A stretch of 64,000 nt of DNA from Luteibaculum oceani (GCF_007995015.1 NZ_VORB01000002.1:248001-312000); one strand, 5' to 3'; positions 16,879 through 26,894 are shown, counted from the first letter of the stretch. Notes: generated by a model from the sequence alone, not told the origin. Program-made: numbers and translations.

Positions 16879-17427
16879 TTAAGATGATGCCAATGGAACG
16901 GAAACTCTTGTTTTGTCCCACATTAAATGCATGGTTAAATCGTCGCTAAATTTAATGGTGAATTGTTCTACAGTCTGGGGTAACTCTTCTGTAGGAACTG
17001 ATACTTTTAGAGCGTCATGCTTAGGTTCGCGGGCCGCTTTGGCGGAAAAGTCAACCCCCCAATCATATAGTTTTTTAGACCAAATAATGTCCCATTGATC
17101 CTTGTTTGGGATAGTCCAAAGCGTGTACTCTCCAGCCTTTAATGTTTTACCGTTTATGGTAAGGTCCTGATTGGTCTTAAATCTTGTTGCTTCATTTGCA
17201 CCCGTTCTCCATACTTCTCCATAAGGAACAAGTCCACCAAAAATTTCTCGGTCTTTCTTAAAGGGGCGGCAGTATTTCACCTCTACTTCTGTATCGTTAA
17301 TGGCTATAACCTCTACGGCCTCTGGACTGTGCTTTTTGGTTTGCTTTTTAAGAATATTAAAACCTACAAAACCGATTACAATTAAGGCTCCTACAATAAT
17401 GAGAGCCCATTTAATTACTTTGCTCAT
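16879..17427 (-). CDS. DUF2911 domain protein, membrane-anchored
   Basis: 182 residues from the chosen start (MSKVIKWALIIVGALIVIG), which puts a clean membrane anchor at the N-terminus; an upstream in-frame ATG at 17487 would add 20 residues before the anchor. Residues about 38-150 match DUF2911: EVKYCRPFKKDREIFGGLVP, EVWRTGANEATRF and GEYTLWTIPN. DUF2911 proteins are widespread in Bacteroidota and their function is unknown. Confidence 0.8.
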   Translation of the reverse strand: MSKVIKWALIIVGALIVIGFVGFNILKKQTKKHSPEAVEVIAINDTEVEVKYCRPFKKDREIFGGLVPYGEVWRTGANEATRFKTNQDLTINGKTLKAGEYTLWTIPNKDQWDIIWSKKLYDWGVDFSAKAAREPKHDALKVSVPTEELPQTVEQFTIKFSDDLTMHLMWDKTRVSVPLASS

Positions 17428-17495
17428 GGCACATAAATTTGGTTGAATGCCAAAGTAGCAAAAATCTATTTTGGATTGTAGGAGCATGATGCTTA

Positions 17496-18122
17496 TTAAT
17501 CGTGAAACCCAAGCCCATCAAGTATTTTGACTGTATATCGTTCTATCCGTTTTACACGGGTTGCAGCTTGTTTCGCTTGATTAAAATGCAGTAAGTAACC
17601 CCTTTGTCTTCCTGGAGTCAGTTTGTAAAATGCCGTTTTAAAGGCTGGATTATTTTCAAAGGCTTGCATTAATTCCTCCGGAATGGGTTCAGACTCCTTC
17701 TTGAAGTCAACCTTCTTTCCCTCTTTCTCAATTGCTATAGCTAAATTAATAAGGCGCAATATTTCCTTTGCGTTATCCTTTATTTCCTTAGTCGATGTGA
17801 ATTTTATTAAACGTACGGCCTGGCTATTTTCCCCAGGGGCTTCAAGTAGAGTAGATTGGGATTCTATTAAGGCACCTTTGAAAAAACCAATACATGCAGC
17901 GCTTTTCAAAGCACTTATGTTCAACACGTTTTTATCCTTTAGGATGTAGCATGGTACTCCCCATTTAATGGATTCCTCCAACTCGGTTTGTTGAATGATC
18001 TCTCGTAAAAGCAGTATTTCTTTCCGCCAGCTATTTACTTTGCAATCAGGGGTTGCGCCATACTTGCAGCGCATGCACCCGTTTTCTATGTAATGATTAA
18101 AGGAATCTGGCAAATGACCCAT
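17496..18122 (-). CDS. YdeI/OmdA-like protein with DUF1801 domain
   Basis: 208 residues. The N-terminal half (ESIKWGVPCYILKDKNVLNI) resembles the DUF1801 fold. The C-terminal stretch LTPGRQRGYLLHFNQAKQA followed by TRVKRIERY is the YdeI/OmpD-associated (OmdA) signature, a family tied in Enterobacteria to resistance to cationic peptides. There are four cysteines near residues 16-26, which could bind metal. The gene stands alone with a terminator-like hairpin from the upstream gene before it. The biochemical role is unknown. Confidence 0.75.
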   Translation of the reverse strand: MGHLPDSFNHYIENGCMRCKYGATPDCKVNSWRKEILLLREIIQQTELEESIKWGVPCYILKDKNVLNISALKSAACIGFFKGALIESQSTLLEAPGENSQAVRLIKFTSTKEIKDNAKEILRLINLAIAIEKEGKKVDFKKESEPIPEELMQAFENNPAFKTAFYKLTPGRQRGYLLHFNQAKQAATRVKRIERYTVKILDGLGFHD

Positions 18123-18149
18123 ATGGGAGTTTTCTGCCTAATTAAATAA

Positions 18150-18177
18150 AAAAAGCCATCGTTAAGGATGGCTTTTA
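18150..18177 (-). terminator. Terminator of the TlpA-like gene
   Basis: Stem aaaagccatc / gatggctttt with a 6-nt loop and a T-run on the minus strand, lying 25 bp past the stop of the 18202-19650 gene. Confidence 0.85.
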
Positions 18178-18201
18178 AATTCTATAATTTCAGTTAGATG
18201 A

Positions 18202-19650
18202 TTAATGCGCCTCATCATCTTCATCAGCAGGCTCAAAACCAAAGTCTATTTGCCCTTTCAGCTTAAGCTTATCGAGTAATATATCTCCAAGTTGTACCAC
18301 TCCGATTTGCTTAGCAATAATTTTCTTGTCTTCATCTAGTAAGAAAACCTTAGGATAAGCAAAGATGTCGTACACCGTTCTAAAACCATTTGGACGCTCG
18401 GGAGTATCCGAAACATTAATCCATGGAAGTTCATTCTTCTTAATGTATTTTTTCCAAGAGTCAGTCTCTAATTCACCTCCAACAGCATAAACCTCTACAC
18501 CGTACTTATGTAGTTCTTCGTATATCTTTTTAAGTTTTGGAGTAGCTTTTTTACAATGCCCACAGGTGGAGTCCCAGAAATACAGAACCGTATACTTAGC
18601 CTTAACCGAGTATAGCGATACCAGCCTGTTACCGGTAGTATCAAATAAGGTGATGGCAGGTGCTTTTTTTCCAATTAACGTTGGACTAGCGGCAATAACC
18701 TTTTCGGTTAATTTGGCTACCGTAGCAGAATCCGCCCAATAGGCTCTTCCTGTCATATAGTAATTCTTGGCCATGTGGATGTACACGGCATCCATCCCCA
18801 TAATTTTAGATCTGCTGTAATGGTTTATTAACCAGTTTACCGTGATTTTAAACATTTCGCTTTCAGGATCTAGCTGGGAGATATATTTGTCGGCATATCT
18901 AGAAATAGTGTCTGGATGTTGCAGAACAACCTTATCAAAATAGGTCTCTAACTTTTTAATGTAAGAAGGGTCTCTTACCAATGCATCATTGTTCAAATTG
19001 GTATTGTCCCAGTAGTGATCGCGGTAATAGTAATATTGAAAAGTGGAATCTATACTTCCATCTTCATTTTTAGGTGGTTCAGGAATTTCAATGTCCATGG
19101 ACATCTTTACAATTTCAGAAATAAGAGCAGTAGGGTGGTCCGCAATCATCTTTTTCTGAAAATCGATTACCTCTTTGTTCTTTGCCGTGATTTCATCGGA
19201 CAATTTCTTTTTCTCCTTTTCTGATTTACTTGCTTGGTACTTTTTGTTTAGCGCCTCTATTTCGGTTTTCTTATTGTTAATCAATTTTATGTATTGATAG
19301 AACAATTGGTTCTCCAAAGAATTTTCCACCTGCATATTTCCAATCAGGTTGCTGGTGTCTCCTTTAAAGGTGAACTCTGCTTCGTTAATGATTAGCTCGA
19401 AATACATCTTACCCGGTTGGACAATAGCAAACTTTCCAGGCTTAATGCTTCTCTTTTTAGAAAAAATAAAAGTTCCGTTTTTGTCGGCAACAGCGGTATC
19501 GTTGTAATAAAGCTGTTTACCAAAGTAGTTGGCAAGGAAAATGGTGTCCTTTGCTCCCTGTATTTTAAAGGTGTATTTGTAATTACTTAACTGTCCGAAA
19601 ACAGTAGCACCGATAAATAGTGAAAGAAAACCGAGCAATAATTTTTTCAT
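18202..19650 (-). CDS. TlpA-family thiol:disulfide oxidoreductase with DUF4369-like N-terminus
   Basis: 482 residues from ATG 19650 (MKKLLLGFLSLFIGATVFGQ signal peptide); a TTG three codons upstream is less likely. The N-terminal 120 residues resemble DUF4369 (YTFKIQGAKDTIFLANYFG). The middle is helical and charged and resembles DUF5106. The C-terminal thioredoxin-like domain (residues about 335-470) has the redox motif DSTCGHCKKATPKL and the cis-Pro region. Such proteins are periplasmic or surface reductases for cytochrome c maturation or protein folding in Bacteroidota. A perfect -7 box lies 19 nt before the start. Confidence 0.85.
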   Translation of the reverse strand: MKKLLLGFLSLFIGATVFGQLSNYKYTFKIQGAKDTIFLANYFGKQLYYNDTAVADKNGTFIFSKKRSIKPGKFAIVQPGKMYFELIINEAEFTFKGDTSNLIGNMQVENSLENQLFYQYIKLINNKKTEIEALNKKYQASKSEKEKKKLSDEITAKNKEVIDFQKKMIADHPTALISEIVKMSMDIEIPEPPKNEDGSIDSTFQYYYYRDHYWDNTNLNNDALVRDPSYIKKLETYFDKVVLQHPDTISRYADKYISQLDPESEMFKITVNWLINHYSRSKIMGMDAVYIHMAKNYYMTGRAYWADSATVAKLTEKVIAASPTLIGKKAPAITLFDTTGNRLVSLYSVKAKYTVLYFWDSTCGHCKKATPKLKKIYEELHKYGVEVYAVGGELETDSWKKYIKKNELPWINVSDTPERPNGFRTVYDIFAYPKVFLLDEDKKIIAKQIGVVQLGDILLDKLKLKGQIDFGFEPADEDDEAH

Positions 19651-19669
19651 AGGGTACAATTAGTGGTTT

Positions 19670-19677
19670 CAAAAATA
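19670..19677 (-). promoter_or_regulatory. -7 box TATTTTTG of the TlpA-like gene
   Basis: Perfect TAnnTTTG on the minus strand, 19 nt before the ATG at 19650; it favours that start. Confidence 0.55.
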
Positions 19678-19714
19678 AACTTCATCTCCAATAAGGAGGG
19701 GGGATTAACAATTC

Positions 19715-21310
19715 TTAATCAGCTAACTTAAATTCACTATTGAAATGGAATTTAATATCTGGATTGTTTTCTTGTTCTACCTTTAGTATCCATGGAGTTT
19801 GGGCAAGGAAAACATCAAGGTCATCTTTGTCCTTTGCCATAAAGTTTCCTTTAACTCGCTTAAAATCGTCTAGTTTCTTTTGGTCATCGCTGGTGATCCA
19901 ACAAGCTTTATGGAATGACTTAGCTACAAACTCACACTTCGCTCCGTATTCGTGTTCCAATCTATACTTAATAACGTCGAACTGTAATTCTCCAACAGTT
20001 CCAACTATTTTTGCAGAACCATAATTCATTATAAATAGCTGAGCAACACCTTCTTCTGTTAGCTGTCTTATACCTTTTTCTAGCTGCTTAGTTTTCATGG
20101 GATCCTTGTTTAAAAGCTCCCTGAATATCTCTGGAGAGAAGGAAGGAATCCCCTTAAACATAAAATCAGAACCCTCTGTAAGGGTGTCGCCAATTTTAAA
20201 ATTCCCAGTGTCGTATAATCCAATTACATCTCCAGCATAGGCCTCCTCAACGGTTTCTTTACGCTGAGCCATAAAAGAAGCAGGGTTAGAGAAGCGTAAT
20301 TTTTTACCTAGCCTAACGTGGTGAAAGAATTTATTACGTTCGAAAGTTCCACTACAAACGCGAAGAAACGCAATGCGATCGCGGTGTTTTGGGTCTAAGT
20401 TGGCGTGGATTTTAAATACAAATCCGGAGAACTTTTTATCGGTTGGAGCGATTTCTCCCTGATTTGTCGGTCTGCTAACAGGAGTAGGGGCATAGCGTAC
20501 AAAGGCTTCAAGCAATTCTTTAACCCCGAAATTATTGACAGCAGATCCAAAGAAAACAGGTGCAATACGGGCATTTTCGTAGTCCTTGGCATCAAAGTCT
20601 TCGTAAACCCCGTTAATTAATTCTATATCTTCTCTAAGCTGGTCTGCATCCTCCTCGCCAATTAATCCTACTAATCTTGGATCATTTAAATCCTCTATCA
20701 ATACCTGGTCATCAGCAACTTTTGTTTTGTTTACAGAAAACAACAGTAGGTTATTGTCGTAAACATTGTAAACTCCCTTAAAACGCTCGCCCATATTTAT
20801 AGGCCAGGTCAATGGTCTAACCTTTATATCTAGCTTGGTTTCAAGCTCATCTAACAAATCGAATGGATCCTTCCCTGGACGGTCTAACTTATTTACAAAG
20901 ATCATTACTGGGGTGTCGCGCATTCTACACACCTCCATTAAACGCTCAGTTTGTTCCTCAACACCCTTAACACAGTCAACCACCAGAACAACACTGTCTA
21001 CGGCAGTTAAGGTTCGGTAGGTATCTTCGGCAAAATCCTTGTGACCCGGTGTATCAAGTAGGTTTATTAAGGTGTCCTTATACTCAAACCCCATTACAGA
21101 GGTTGCAACGGATATCCCTCTTTGCTTCTCGATTTCCATGAAATCGGAGGTTGCTGTCTTCTTTATCTTATTTGATTTAACGGCACCTGCAGTATGAATA
21201 GCTCCTCCAAATAATAAGAACTTCTCGGTTAGAGTAGTCTTTCCTGCATCGGGGTGACTGATGATAGCAAAGGTCTTCCGTTTATTTATCTCTTCTAGTA
21301 ATGCGCTCAA
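19715..21310 (-). CDS. prfC: Peptide chain release factor 3 (TTG start)
   Basis: RF3 is the GTPase that recycles RF1/RF2 from the ribosome after termination. The 531-residue length is normal. G1 is [15 protein letters not shown]3 is [16 protein letters not shown] and G4 is [10 protein letters not shown], followed by the family-specific C-terminal region. The start codon is TTG at 21310; no upstream ATG gives the conserved beginning [21 protein letters not shown] perfect -7 box lies 20 nt upstream, between this gene and the XRE regulator, so prfC has its own promoter. Confidence 0.93.
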   Translation of the reverse strand: MSALLEEINKRKTFAIISHPDAGKTTLTEKFLLFGGAIHTAGAVKSNKIKKTATSDFMEIEKQRGISVATSVMGFEYKDTLINLLDTPGHKDFAEDTYRTLTAVDSVVLVVDCVKGVEEQTERLMEVCRMRDTPVMIFVNKLDRPGKDPFDLLDELETKLDIKVRPLTWPINMGERFKGVYNVYDNNLLLFSVNKTKVADDQVLIEDLNDPRLVGLIGEEDADQLREDIELINGVYEDFDAKDYENARIAPVFFGSAVNNFGVKELLEAFVRYAPTPVSRPTNQGEIAPTDKKFSGFVFKIHANLDPKHRDRIAFLRVCSGTFERNKFFHHVRLGKKLRFSNPASFMAQRKETVEEAYAGDVIGLYDTGNFKIGDTLTEGSDFMFKGIPSFSPEIFRELLNKDPMKTKQLEKGIRQLTEEGVAQLFIMNYGSAKIVGTVGELQFDVIKYRLEHEYGAKCEFVAKSFHKACWITSDDQKKLDDFKRVKGNFMAKDKDDLDVFLAQTPWILKVEQENNPDIKFHFNSEFKLAD

Positions 21311-21330
21311 ACTGCTGTATTTTAAGCTGG

Positions 21331-21338
21331 CAAATTTA
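21331..21338 (-). promoter_or_regulatory. -7 box TAAATTTG of prfC
   Basis: Perfect TAnnTTTG on the minus strand in the 48-bp gap between the XRE gene and prfC, 20 nt before the TTG start. Confidence 0.55.
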
Positions 21339-21358
21339 GAATTTTAAATAGGAGTGTA

Positions 21359-21748
21359 CTAAACTGCTTTGTATCTAGTATAGGTGCCATCAGGATTAAG
21401 TACCACAAGTTCTTTGTATACAAATGTCGCAGGATCTGAGTTTACAAGTGTATCGTTTGTAGTTGTAGAATCTTGTTCATTTTTGTTTTCTGCTGTAAAC
21501 AGATTTTGCTCATTTATGAACTCCTTTGGTTTGGCGCTATACTTACCTAAAATAAGGTAATCCATGCTGTATTCAGGGTAGTGTTTATGAATCTTTAATA
21601 ACAAATCTACCGATGGTTTATTACGTCCATTTAACAAGTGTGAAAGGGTTGATCTCTGAACATCTATCTTATTTGCAAAGGAACTTGGCGTGTGTCCCTC
21701 ATCGCTTATTAACTTTTGTAACCTGCTTATGAATCCCTGATCGCTCAT
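21359..21748 (-). CDS. XRE-family helix-turn-helix regulator
   Basis: 129 residues. Residues about 5-65 form an HTH-XRE domain (TPSSFANKIDVQRSTLSHLL, NGRNKPSVDLLLKI). The rest is low-complexity and hydrophilic and ends in a short conserved-looking tail (ELVVLNPDGTYTRYKAV). This layout is common for Bacteroidota chromosomal regulators of unknown target. A perfect -7 box ends 4 nt before the ATG, so its mRNA is probably leaderless. No toxin or phage gene is adjacent. Confidence 0.85.
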   Translation of the reverse strand: MSDQGFISRLQKLISDEGHTPSSFANKIDVQRSTLSHLLNGRNKPSVDLLLKIHKHYPEYSMDYLILGKYSAKPKEFINEQNLFTAENKNEQDSTTTNDTLVNSDPATFVYKELVVLNPDGTYTRYKAV

Positions 21749-21752
21749 AAGG

Positions 21753-21760
21753 CAAAAATA
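21753..21760 (-). promoter_or_regulatory. -7 box TATTTTTG of the XRE regulator
   Basis: Perfect TAnnTTTG on the minus strand, separated from the ATG by CCTT (4 nt); predicts leaderless translation. Confidence 0.55.
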
Positions 21761-21934
21761 GCATTAAAATTTACCCTATAAAGCGTTAAAACTAATATTA
21801 ATTAACCTTTATAATCAACTGATATTTAGCCAATTATAGTTCTGTCCAAATTTTATTCGGAGATAAGGTGAGTGGATTGGATGTATGAAAGATAGGTGTT
21901 GTGGGGTGTGAATGTGGTCTGTTTAGACGAATGT

Positions 21935-22888
21935 TTACTTAAGTAAACCTATCTCTTTAAGTCGTTGTGTTAAGTAATCGCCAGCGGTGATGTCATCCCA
22001 TATTTTAGGATTTCCTGGAGTTACGCAATTTGGGAGTGCATTCAATGGCATTTCAGGACGAGGGTGTAGAAAAAATGGAATGCTAAATCTTGGTTGGCTC
22101 CATTTTTCACGAGGTGGATTAATTACACGGTGCGTTGTCGATGATAATTTGCCATTTGTCAATCGTTGAAGCATATCCCCAACGTTTACTACAATCATTT
22201 CTTCCCCAGCCTTAATATCTATCCACTCATTGTTTTTGCTTAGCACTTGTAAACCATCGGCACTAGAACCAATTAATAAGGTGATAAGATTTATGTCTTC
22301 GTGGGCTGCAGCTCTTACTGCATCTTTTGGTGCGCTAGTTATAGGAGGGTAGTGTATGGGGCGTAGAATGGAATTACCGTGAAATATGTGAGAATCGAAA
22401 AAATGTTCATCCAAATTCAGGTAAATAGCAATTGCTCTTAAAATTTTGGCGCCCATGGCTTCCAAGTCTCTATAAATAGCAATACACCGTTCATTAAATT
22501 CAGGAACTTGCTCACAGTAAACATTTGGAAGGTGGTTTTTGTAATCTGGATGTTTGGAGTCTATCTCTTGTCCAAAATGGTAGAACTCTTTTAAATCTCC
22601 TACATTGGAGTCTTTTGCGTGCTCTTTCCCAAAGCTGGTAAACCCTCTTTGCCCCGCAATTCCTTCAATTTCATATTGCTTCTTAATGTTTTCTGGAAGC
22701 TTAAAAAACGCTTTTACCGCACTGTATAGTTCGGAAATCTGCTTTTTGGATATTCCGTGGTCCTCAATAGCGGCAAATCCTATTTCGGTATAGGCCTTAC
22801 CTATATTTTGTATGAATTCATTTCTTTTTTGCTCACTTCCTCCGGTAAAATCTTCCAATTTTAAAACGGGAATCCCAACAATACTCAT
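21935..22888 (-). CDS. 2-oxoglutarate/Fe(II) oxygenase of the isopenicillin N synthase family
   Basis: 317 residues. The N-terminal DIOX_N region (GKAYTEIGFAAIEDHGI, FFKLPENIKKQYE) is followed by the catalytic core. The iron ligands are H and D in AAHEDINLITLLIG and H in SSTTHRVINPP; RFSIPFF supplies the 2-oxoglutarate-binding Arg-x-Ser. The family oxidises diverse small molecules, and the substrate is not predictable here. It is probably cotranscribed with phoH, whose stop lies 10 bp upstream. Confidence 0.85.
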   Translation of the reverse strand: MSIVGIPVLKLEDFTGGSEQKRNEFIQNIGKAYTEIGFAAIEDHGISKKQISELYSAVKAFFKLPENIKKQYEIEGIAGQRGFTSFGKEHAKDSNVGDLKEFYHFGQEIDSKHPDYKNHLPNVYCEQVPEFNERCIAIYRDLEAMGAKILRAIAIYLNLDEHFFDSHIFHGNSILRPIHYPPITSAPKDAVRAAAHEDINLITLLIGSSADGLQVLSKNNEWIDIKAGEEMIVVNVGDMLQRLTNGKLSSTTHRVINPPREKWSQPRFSIPFFLHPRPEMPLNALPNCVTPGNPKIWDDITAGDYLTQRLKEIGLLK

Positions 22889-22898
22889 ATCAATTTCC

Positions 22899-24230
22899 TT
22901 ACAACATTTCGTTGGCCAAATTAGCCAATTCGGAGCGTTCTCCTTTTTCTAAGTGAATATGTGCATACAAGTCTTGTCCTTGTAATCTGTCTATTAAATA
23001 CGTAAGTCCATTACTGTGTTCATCTAGGTAAGGAGTATCAATCTGCCTTACATCCCCAGTAAACACCAATTTGGTATTGTCTCCTGCACGGGTAACTATG
23101 GTTTTTACTTCGTGAGGGGTTAAATTTTGAGCCTCATCGATAATAAAGATAACATCAGTAAGGGACCTACCTCTTATAAATGCTAAGGGGGAAACAACAA
23201 TTCTTCCTTCTTCCTGCATTTGCATTATTTGCTGGTATTTTTTCTCCGTTTCTTTAAACTGATTTTTAATGTAGCTCAAGTTATCCCATAATGGAGCCAT
23301 GTAAGGATTTACCTTGTCGTGCGCTGATCCTGGTAAAAAACCAATTTCCTTATTCGAAAGAGGAACTATGGGGCGAGCCAATACTATTTGATTGTAATTA
23401 TTGCGTTGCTCTAGCGCCGAAGCAAGTGCAATGAGTGTTTTTCCCGTACCCGCAACTCCGGTAATGGTAACCAGTTTAATGTTGTTGTTCATTAAGGCGT
23501 GAATGGCAAAAGCTTGTTCGGCATTTTTTGGTTTAATACCGTATACAAACTGCTTTTCTACGCGTTCTACTGACTCGTTTAACGGGTTGTAGTATGCCAG
23601 TAACGATGAGGAACCGTTTTTAACGATGTAAAACTGGTTGTTTTTAACATTACCATTAAGCACAGTGAGGTCGTCGCTTACTTTGTCTTTAAATACTTGT
23701 CGGATCGCATCGGGGTCGGCATCGTTAATGGTCTCAATACCTTTAAAGGTTTCCATTTCTACCTTTACCTTGCCCGTTTCGTAGTCCTCCGCTTGTAGTC
23801 CAAGTGCTTTGGCCTTTAATCTTAAGTTTATATCCTTAGTAACAAGTACCGTTATTCGGTCTTTATTTTCTTCCTGTAGCTCCAGGGCAGCATCTAATAT
23901 CTTATGATCCGCTTTTTGTCCCATAGATCGCTCGGCGGTAGATTCCATCTTTTTTGTAAAGTGGATTTTAAATCTACTTTGTCGCTTTTGATCTAGCGTG
24001 ATCCAATTATTTAAGGTGTTTTTCTCCGAAAGCCTATCTATTATTCGAATAAACTCACGTGCTTCGAAATTTTTTGATTCATTTCCTCGCTTAAAGTTAT
24101 CAAGCTCCTCCAAAACCATAATGGGTATGGCTACATCGTGCTCTTCAAATTCGTGAATAGACCTGTGGTCGTGTAGGATTACCGAGGTATCCAGAACAAA
24201 TAATTTCTTGGTTTTTTTAGTGCGAGGCAT
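22899..24230 (-). CDS. PIN-PhoH fusion protein (PhoH2-type ATPase)
   Basis: 443 residues. Residues about 8-150 are a PIN RNase domain (LFVLDTSVILHDHRSI, MVLEELDNFKRG). Residues about 235-440 are the PhoH ATPase/helicase domain, with Walker A GVAGTGKTLIAL and Walker B DVIFIIDEAQN. This PIN-PhoH order is the PhoH2 family, described as RNA unwinding and cleaving enzymes. It is divergent from lysC across 157 bp and probably heads an operon with the 2-oxoglutarate oxygenase. Confidence 0.88.
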   Translation of the reverse strand: MPRTKKTKKLFVLDTSVILHDHRSIHEFEEHDVAIPIMVLEELDNFKRGNESKNFEAREFIRIIDRLSEKNTLNNWITLDQKRQSRFKIHFTKKMESTAERSMGQKADHKILDAALELQEENKDRITVLVTKDINLRLKAKALGLQAEDYETGKVKVEMETFKGIETINDADPDAIRQVFKDKVSDDLTVLNGNVKNNQFYIVKNGSSSLLAYYNPLNESVERVEKQFVYGIKPKNAEQAFAIHALMNNNIKLVTITGVAGTGKTLIALASALEQRNNYNQIVLARPIVPLSNKEIGFLPGSAHDKVNPYMAPLWDNLSYIKNQFKETEKKYQQIMQMQEEGRIVVSPLAFIRGRSLTDVIFIIDEAQNLTPHEVKTIVTRAGDNTKLVFTGDVRQIDTPYLDEHSNGLTYLIDRLQGQDLYAHIHLEKGERSELANLANEML

Positions 24231-24361
24231 AGGCGAAGAATTTTCATTTAAGATAGTGCTATCCCTTTCCCTTTTTGTGGGGAGGAAAATGGCTTATTCA
24301 CTTTAAATTTTTAATAACCCGAATTCCCTAAGCTAAATGTCTAGTAAACAACAAAAACGGA

Positions 24362-24369
24362 TACATTTG
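24362..24369 (+). promoter_or_regulatory. -7 box TACATTTG of lysC
   Basis: Perfect TAnnTTTG, 18 nt before ATG 24388. It lies downstream of an alternative in-frame ATG at 24337, which therefore cannot be the start from this promoter. Confidence 0.6.
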
Positions 24370-24387
24370 CGCCCCCAACAATTAGTT

Positions 24388-25707
24388 ATGAAAGTTTTAA
24401 AATTTGGTGGTACCTCAGTTGGTTCGGCTGAGCGTATGAAACACGTTGCTGACATTTTAATGCAACACCCTGGCAACAAAATAGTTGTTTTATCGGCTAT
24501 GGCAGGAACAACCAATAAGTTGGTTTCCCTCTGTAGTTATTTAAATCAAGGCAATAAATCTGCGGCTCAAGAATTACTATGGGCGCTAGAGCAGGATTAT
24601 AAGAAAACAGTAGATGAGCTTTTTGAGAAAAAAGACTTTATAAAATCTGGTAATGAGGTAATCGACGAGCATTTTTCCTACTTGCGAGAGGTGGCTCTTG
24701 GAGAGTATAATCCACGCATGGAAAAAACGGTGCTTGCTCAAGGTGAGCTTTTAAGCACCAAGTTGTTTCACCTTTTGCTTTCTGAACAAGGTAAAGATGC
24801 TGCTCTGATTCCCGCTTTGGATTTTATGAAAATCAACGAGGATTCAGAACCAGAAATAAATTACATCAAGTCGAAATTGGGTAATCAGTTAAAGGATATG
24901 GCTTCTAAAAGCCTATTCATTACCCAGGGCTTTATTTGTAGAAATGCATTTGGAGAAATAGACAACCTTAAAAGGGGAGGAAGCGATTATACCGCAAGTT
25001 TAATTGGTTCTGCTATTTCGGCCACTGAAATTCAGATTTGGACGGATATAGATGGGATGCACAACAACGATCCAAGATATGTGGAGCCTACAAAACCAAT
25101 ATCTAGATTAAGCTATGATGAGGCAGCGGAGCTTGCCTATTTTGGCGCCAAGATCCTTCACCCATCAAGTATCTTACCTGCTCGCTTTGCAAACATTCCA
25201 GTAAAACTTAAAAATACGCTTAAACCTGATGCCGAGGGTACCCTAATCTCTTCAGATAGTGAAAAGGGGAAAATTAAGGCAATAGCAGCTAAGGATGGTA
25301 TTGTAGCCATTACAATTAAGTCGAGCCGCATGCTTATGGCCTATGGTTTTTTAAGGGCTATTTTCGAAGTTTTTGAACGTTATAAAACACCTATAGACCT
25401 TATTACCACTTCTGAGGTAGCTGTATCAGTTACCATTGACGATACAACCAATCTAGATGCGATTGTAGATGATTTACGAACCTACGGAATGGTAGAGGTA
25501 GATGATCAGCTAAGTATTGTATCTGTTGTGGGGAATTCCATTGGAGATCAGAAAGGAGTGGCCAATATGGTAATGCACGCTTTAAAGGATGTATCCATCC
25601 GAATGATTTCATACGGTGGAAGTAAGCATAACGTGAGTATTCTGATTCCGACGGAATACAAACAGGCGGCATTAAAAAGTTTTAATAAGGAAATCTTTAA
25701 ACTTTAG
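24388..25707 (+). CDS. lysC: Aspartate kinase, monofunctional
   Basis: 439 residues from ATG 24388 (MKVLKFGGTSVGSAERMK), the canonical kinase N-terminus; the upstream ATG at 24337 lies before the promoter box. It phosphorylates aspartate to start lysine, threonine and methionine synthesis. Motifs: FGGTSVG, LKRGGSDYTASLIG, and two ACT-type regulatory regions at the C-terminus (ITIKSSRMLMAYGFLR; VGNSIGDQKGVANMV). It is followed after 3 bp by lysA, giving a lysine-biosynthesis pair. Confidence 0.93.
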   Translation: MKVLKFGGTSVGSAERMKHVADILMQHPGNKIVVLSAMAGTTNKLVSLCSYLNQGNKSAAQELLWALEQDYKKTVDELFEKKDFIKSGNEVIDEHFSYLREVALGEYNPRMEKTVLAQGELLSTKLFHLLLSEQGKDAALIPALDFMKINEDSEPEINYIKSKLGNQLKDMASKSLFITQGFICRNAFGEIDNLKRGGSDYTASLIGSAISATEIQIWTDIDGMHNNDPRYVEPTKPISRLSYDEAAELAYFGAKILHPSSILPARFANIPVKLKNTLKPDAEGTLISSDSEKGKIKAIAAKDGIVAITIKSSRMLMAYGFLRAIFEVFERYKTPIDLITTSEVAVSVTIDDTTNLDAIVDDLRTYGMVEVDDQLSIVSVVGNSIGDQKGVANMVMHALKDVSIRMISYGGSKHNVSILIPTEYKQAALKSFNKEIFKL

Positions 25708-25710
25708 GGT

Positions 25711-26874
25711 TTGAGAGCATATATAGATAAATTAAAGGCCTACGACACTCCTTTTTATCTCTACGATCTCGATTTGCTTAACGCCTCTTTATCGGCGTGC
25801 AAAACTCAGGCAGATAGATTTGGTTATCACGTGCATTACGCAATGAAAGCCAATACCAATGATATGGTGCTGCGCGAAATTGTAAAAGCAGGTTTTGGTG
25901 CAGATTGTGTTAGTGGTAATGAGGTTAAAAAGGCTTTTCAAAGTGGATTCGATCCAAAAGCCATTGTCTTTGCTGGAGTAGGGAAGAGCGATAAAGAAAT
26001 TACCGATGCCTTAGAAATTGGGATTGGTAGATTTAATGTGGAGTCGGTTCAAGAGTTAGAAGTTCTGAACGAGTTAGCCGCAAAGTATAATGCAATAGCG
26101 GAGGTGAACATTAGGATAAATCCAAATGTAAAATCCTACACACATGCCAATATCACTACCGGGCTAAACGAAAATAAATTTGGGGTTAGCGCGGAAGATA
26201 TCCAAGAGATAATTCAGCTTACTGAAAACCTAAAGCATATTAAGTTGGGCGGTCTACATTTTCATATTGGATCGCAAATTACCCGCATGGAGGCCTTTAA
26301 AAACCTTTGTCTACGCGTTAATGAGATAAATGAGAATTGTAAGCAATACGGTTGGAAACCCGATGTTTTAAACCTAGGAGGGGGATTAGGGATTGATTAT
26401 GTTAATCCAAAGGATAACCCTCACGCCGATTTCCAATTGTATTTCGAAACTATAAATGGGCTTTTAGAAGCAGATCAAGACCAAGAAATTCATTTCGAAT
26501 TGGGACGATCCTTGGTAGGGCAATGTGGTCAATTAATTACCAAGGTATTGTATGAGAAATTAGGTAAAACCAAGGATTTTCTAATTGTAGATGCTGGAAT
26601 GACGGAGCTAATGCGTCCAGCCTTGTATCAGGCACAGCATTTTATAGAGAATCTTAGTTCCGAAGCTGCAGAGCAAAATTACGATGTGGTAGGCCCCATT
26701 TGCGAGTCGACCGATTGCTTTGGAAAAGAGATGCCTTTACCGAAATCTAAGCGAGGGGACTTGCTGGCTATATACAGTGCAGGGGCCTACGGGGAAAGTA
26801 TGGCAAATGCCTATAATCTAAGAGCTCAAAATCCCAGCGCTTACATTATTAATGGAAAAGTGGTTAGACCATAG
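25711..26874 (+). CDS. lysA: Diaminopimelate decarboxylase (TTG start)
   Basis: 387 residues; the PLP fold-III decarboxylase that makes L-lysine from meso-diaminopimelate. The PLP lysine is in VHYAMKANTN, with GGLHFHIGSQI, LNLGGGLGIDY, and CESTDCFGKEMPLP supplying the active-site Cys of the second subunit. The start is TTG, 3 bp after the lysC stop; no nearer ATG or GTG preserves the N-terminus, and translational coupling would explain use of a weak start. Length is slightly under the usual 400-420. Confidence 0.93.
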   Translation: MRAYIDKLKAYDTPFYLYDLDLLNASLSACKTQADRFGYHVHYAMKANTNDMVLREIVKAGFGADCVSGNEVKKAFQSGFDPKAIVFAGVGKSDKEITDALEIGIGRFNVESVQELEVLNELAAKYNAIAEVNIRINPNVKSYTHANITTGLNENKFGVSAEDIQEIIQLTENLKHIKLGGLHFHIGSQITRMEAFKNLCLRVNEINENCKQYGWKPDVLNLGGGLGIDYVNPKDNPHADFQLYFETINGLLEADQDQEIHFELGRSLVGQCGQLITKVLYEKLGKTKDFLIVDAGMTELMRPALYQAQHFIENLSSEAAEQNYDVVGPICESTDCFGKEMPLPKSKRGDLLAIYSAGAYGESMANAYNLRAQNPSAYIINGKVVRP

Positions 26875-26894
26875 CTCAATTGTAATTGCATAAA

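Noticed and set aside
21359-21748. XRE regulator considered as a phage repressor or antitoxin
   Set aside because: Neighbours are prfC and an oxygenase; no phage or toxin genes are near.
24337-24387. Upstream ATG for lysC
   Set aside because: It lies before the TACATTTG box, and the family N-terminus begins at ATG 24388.
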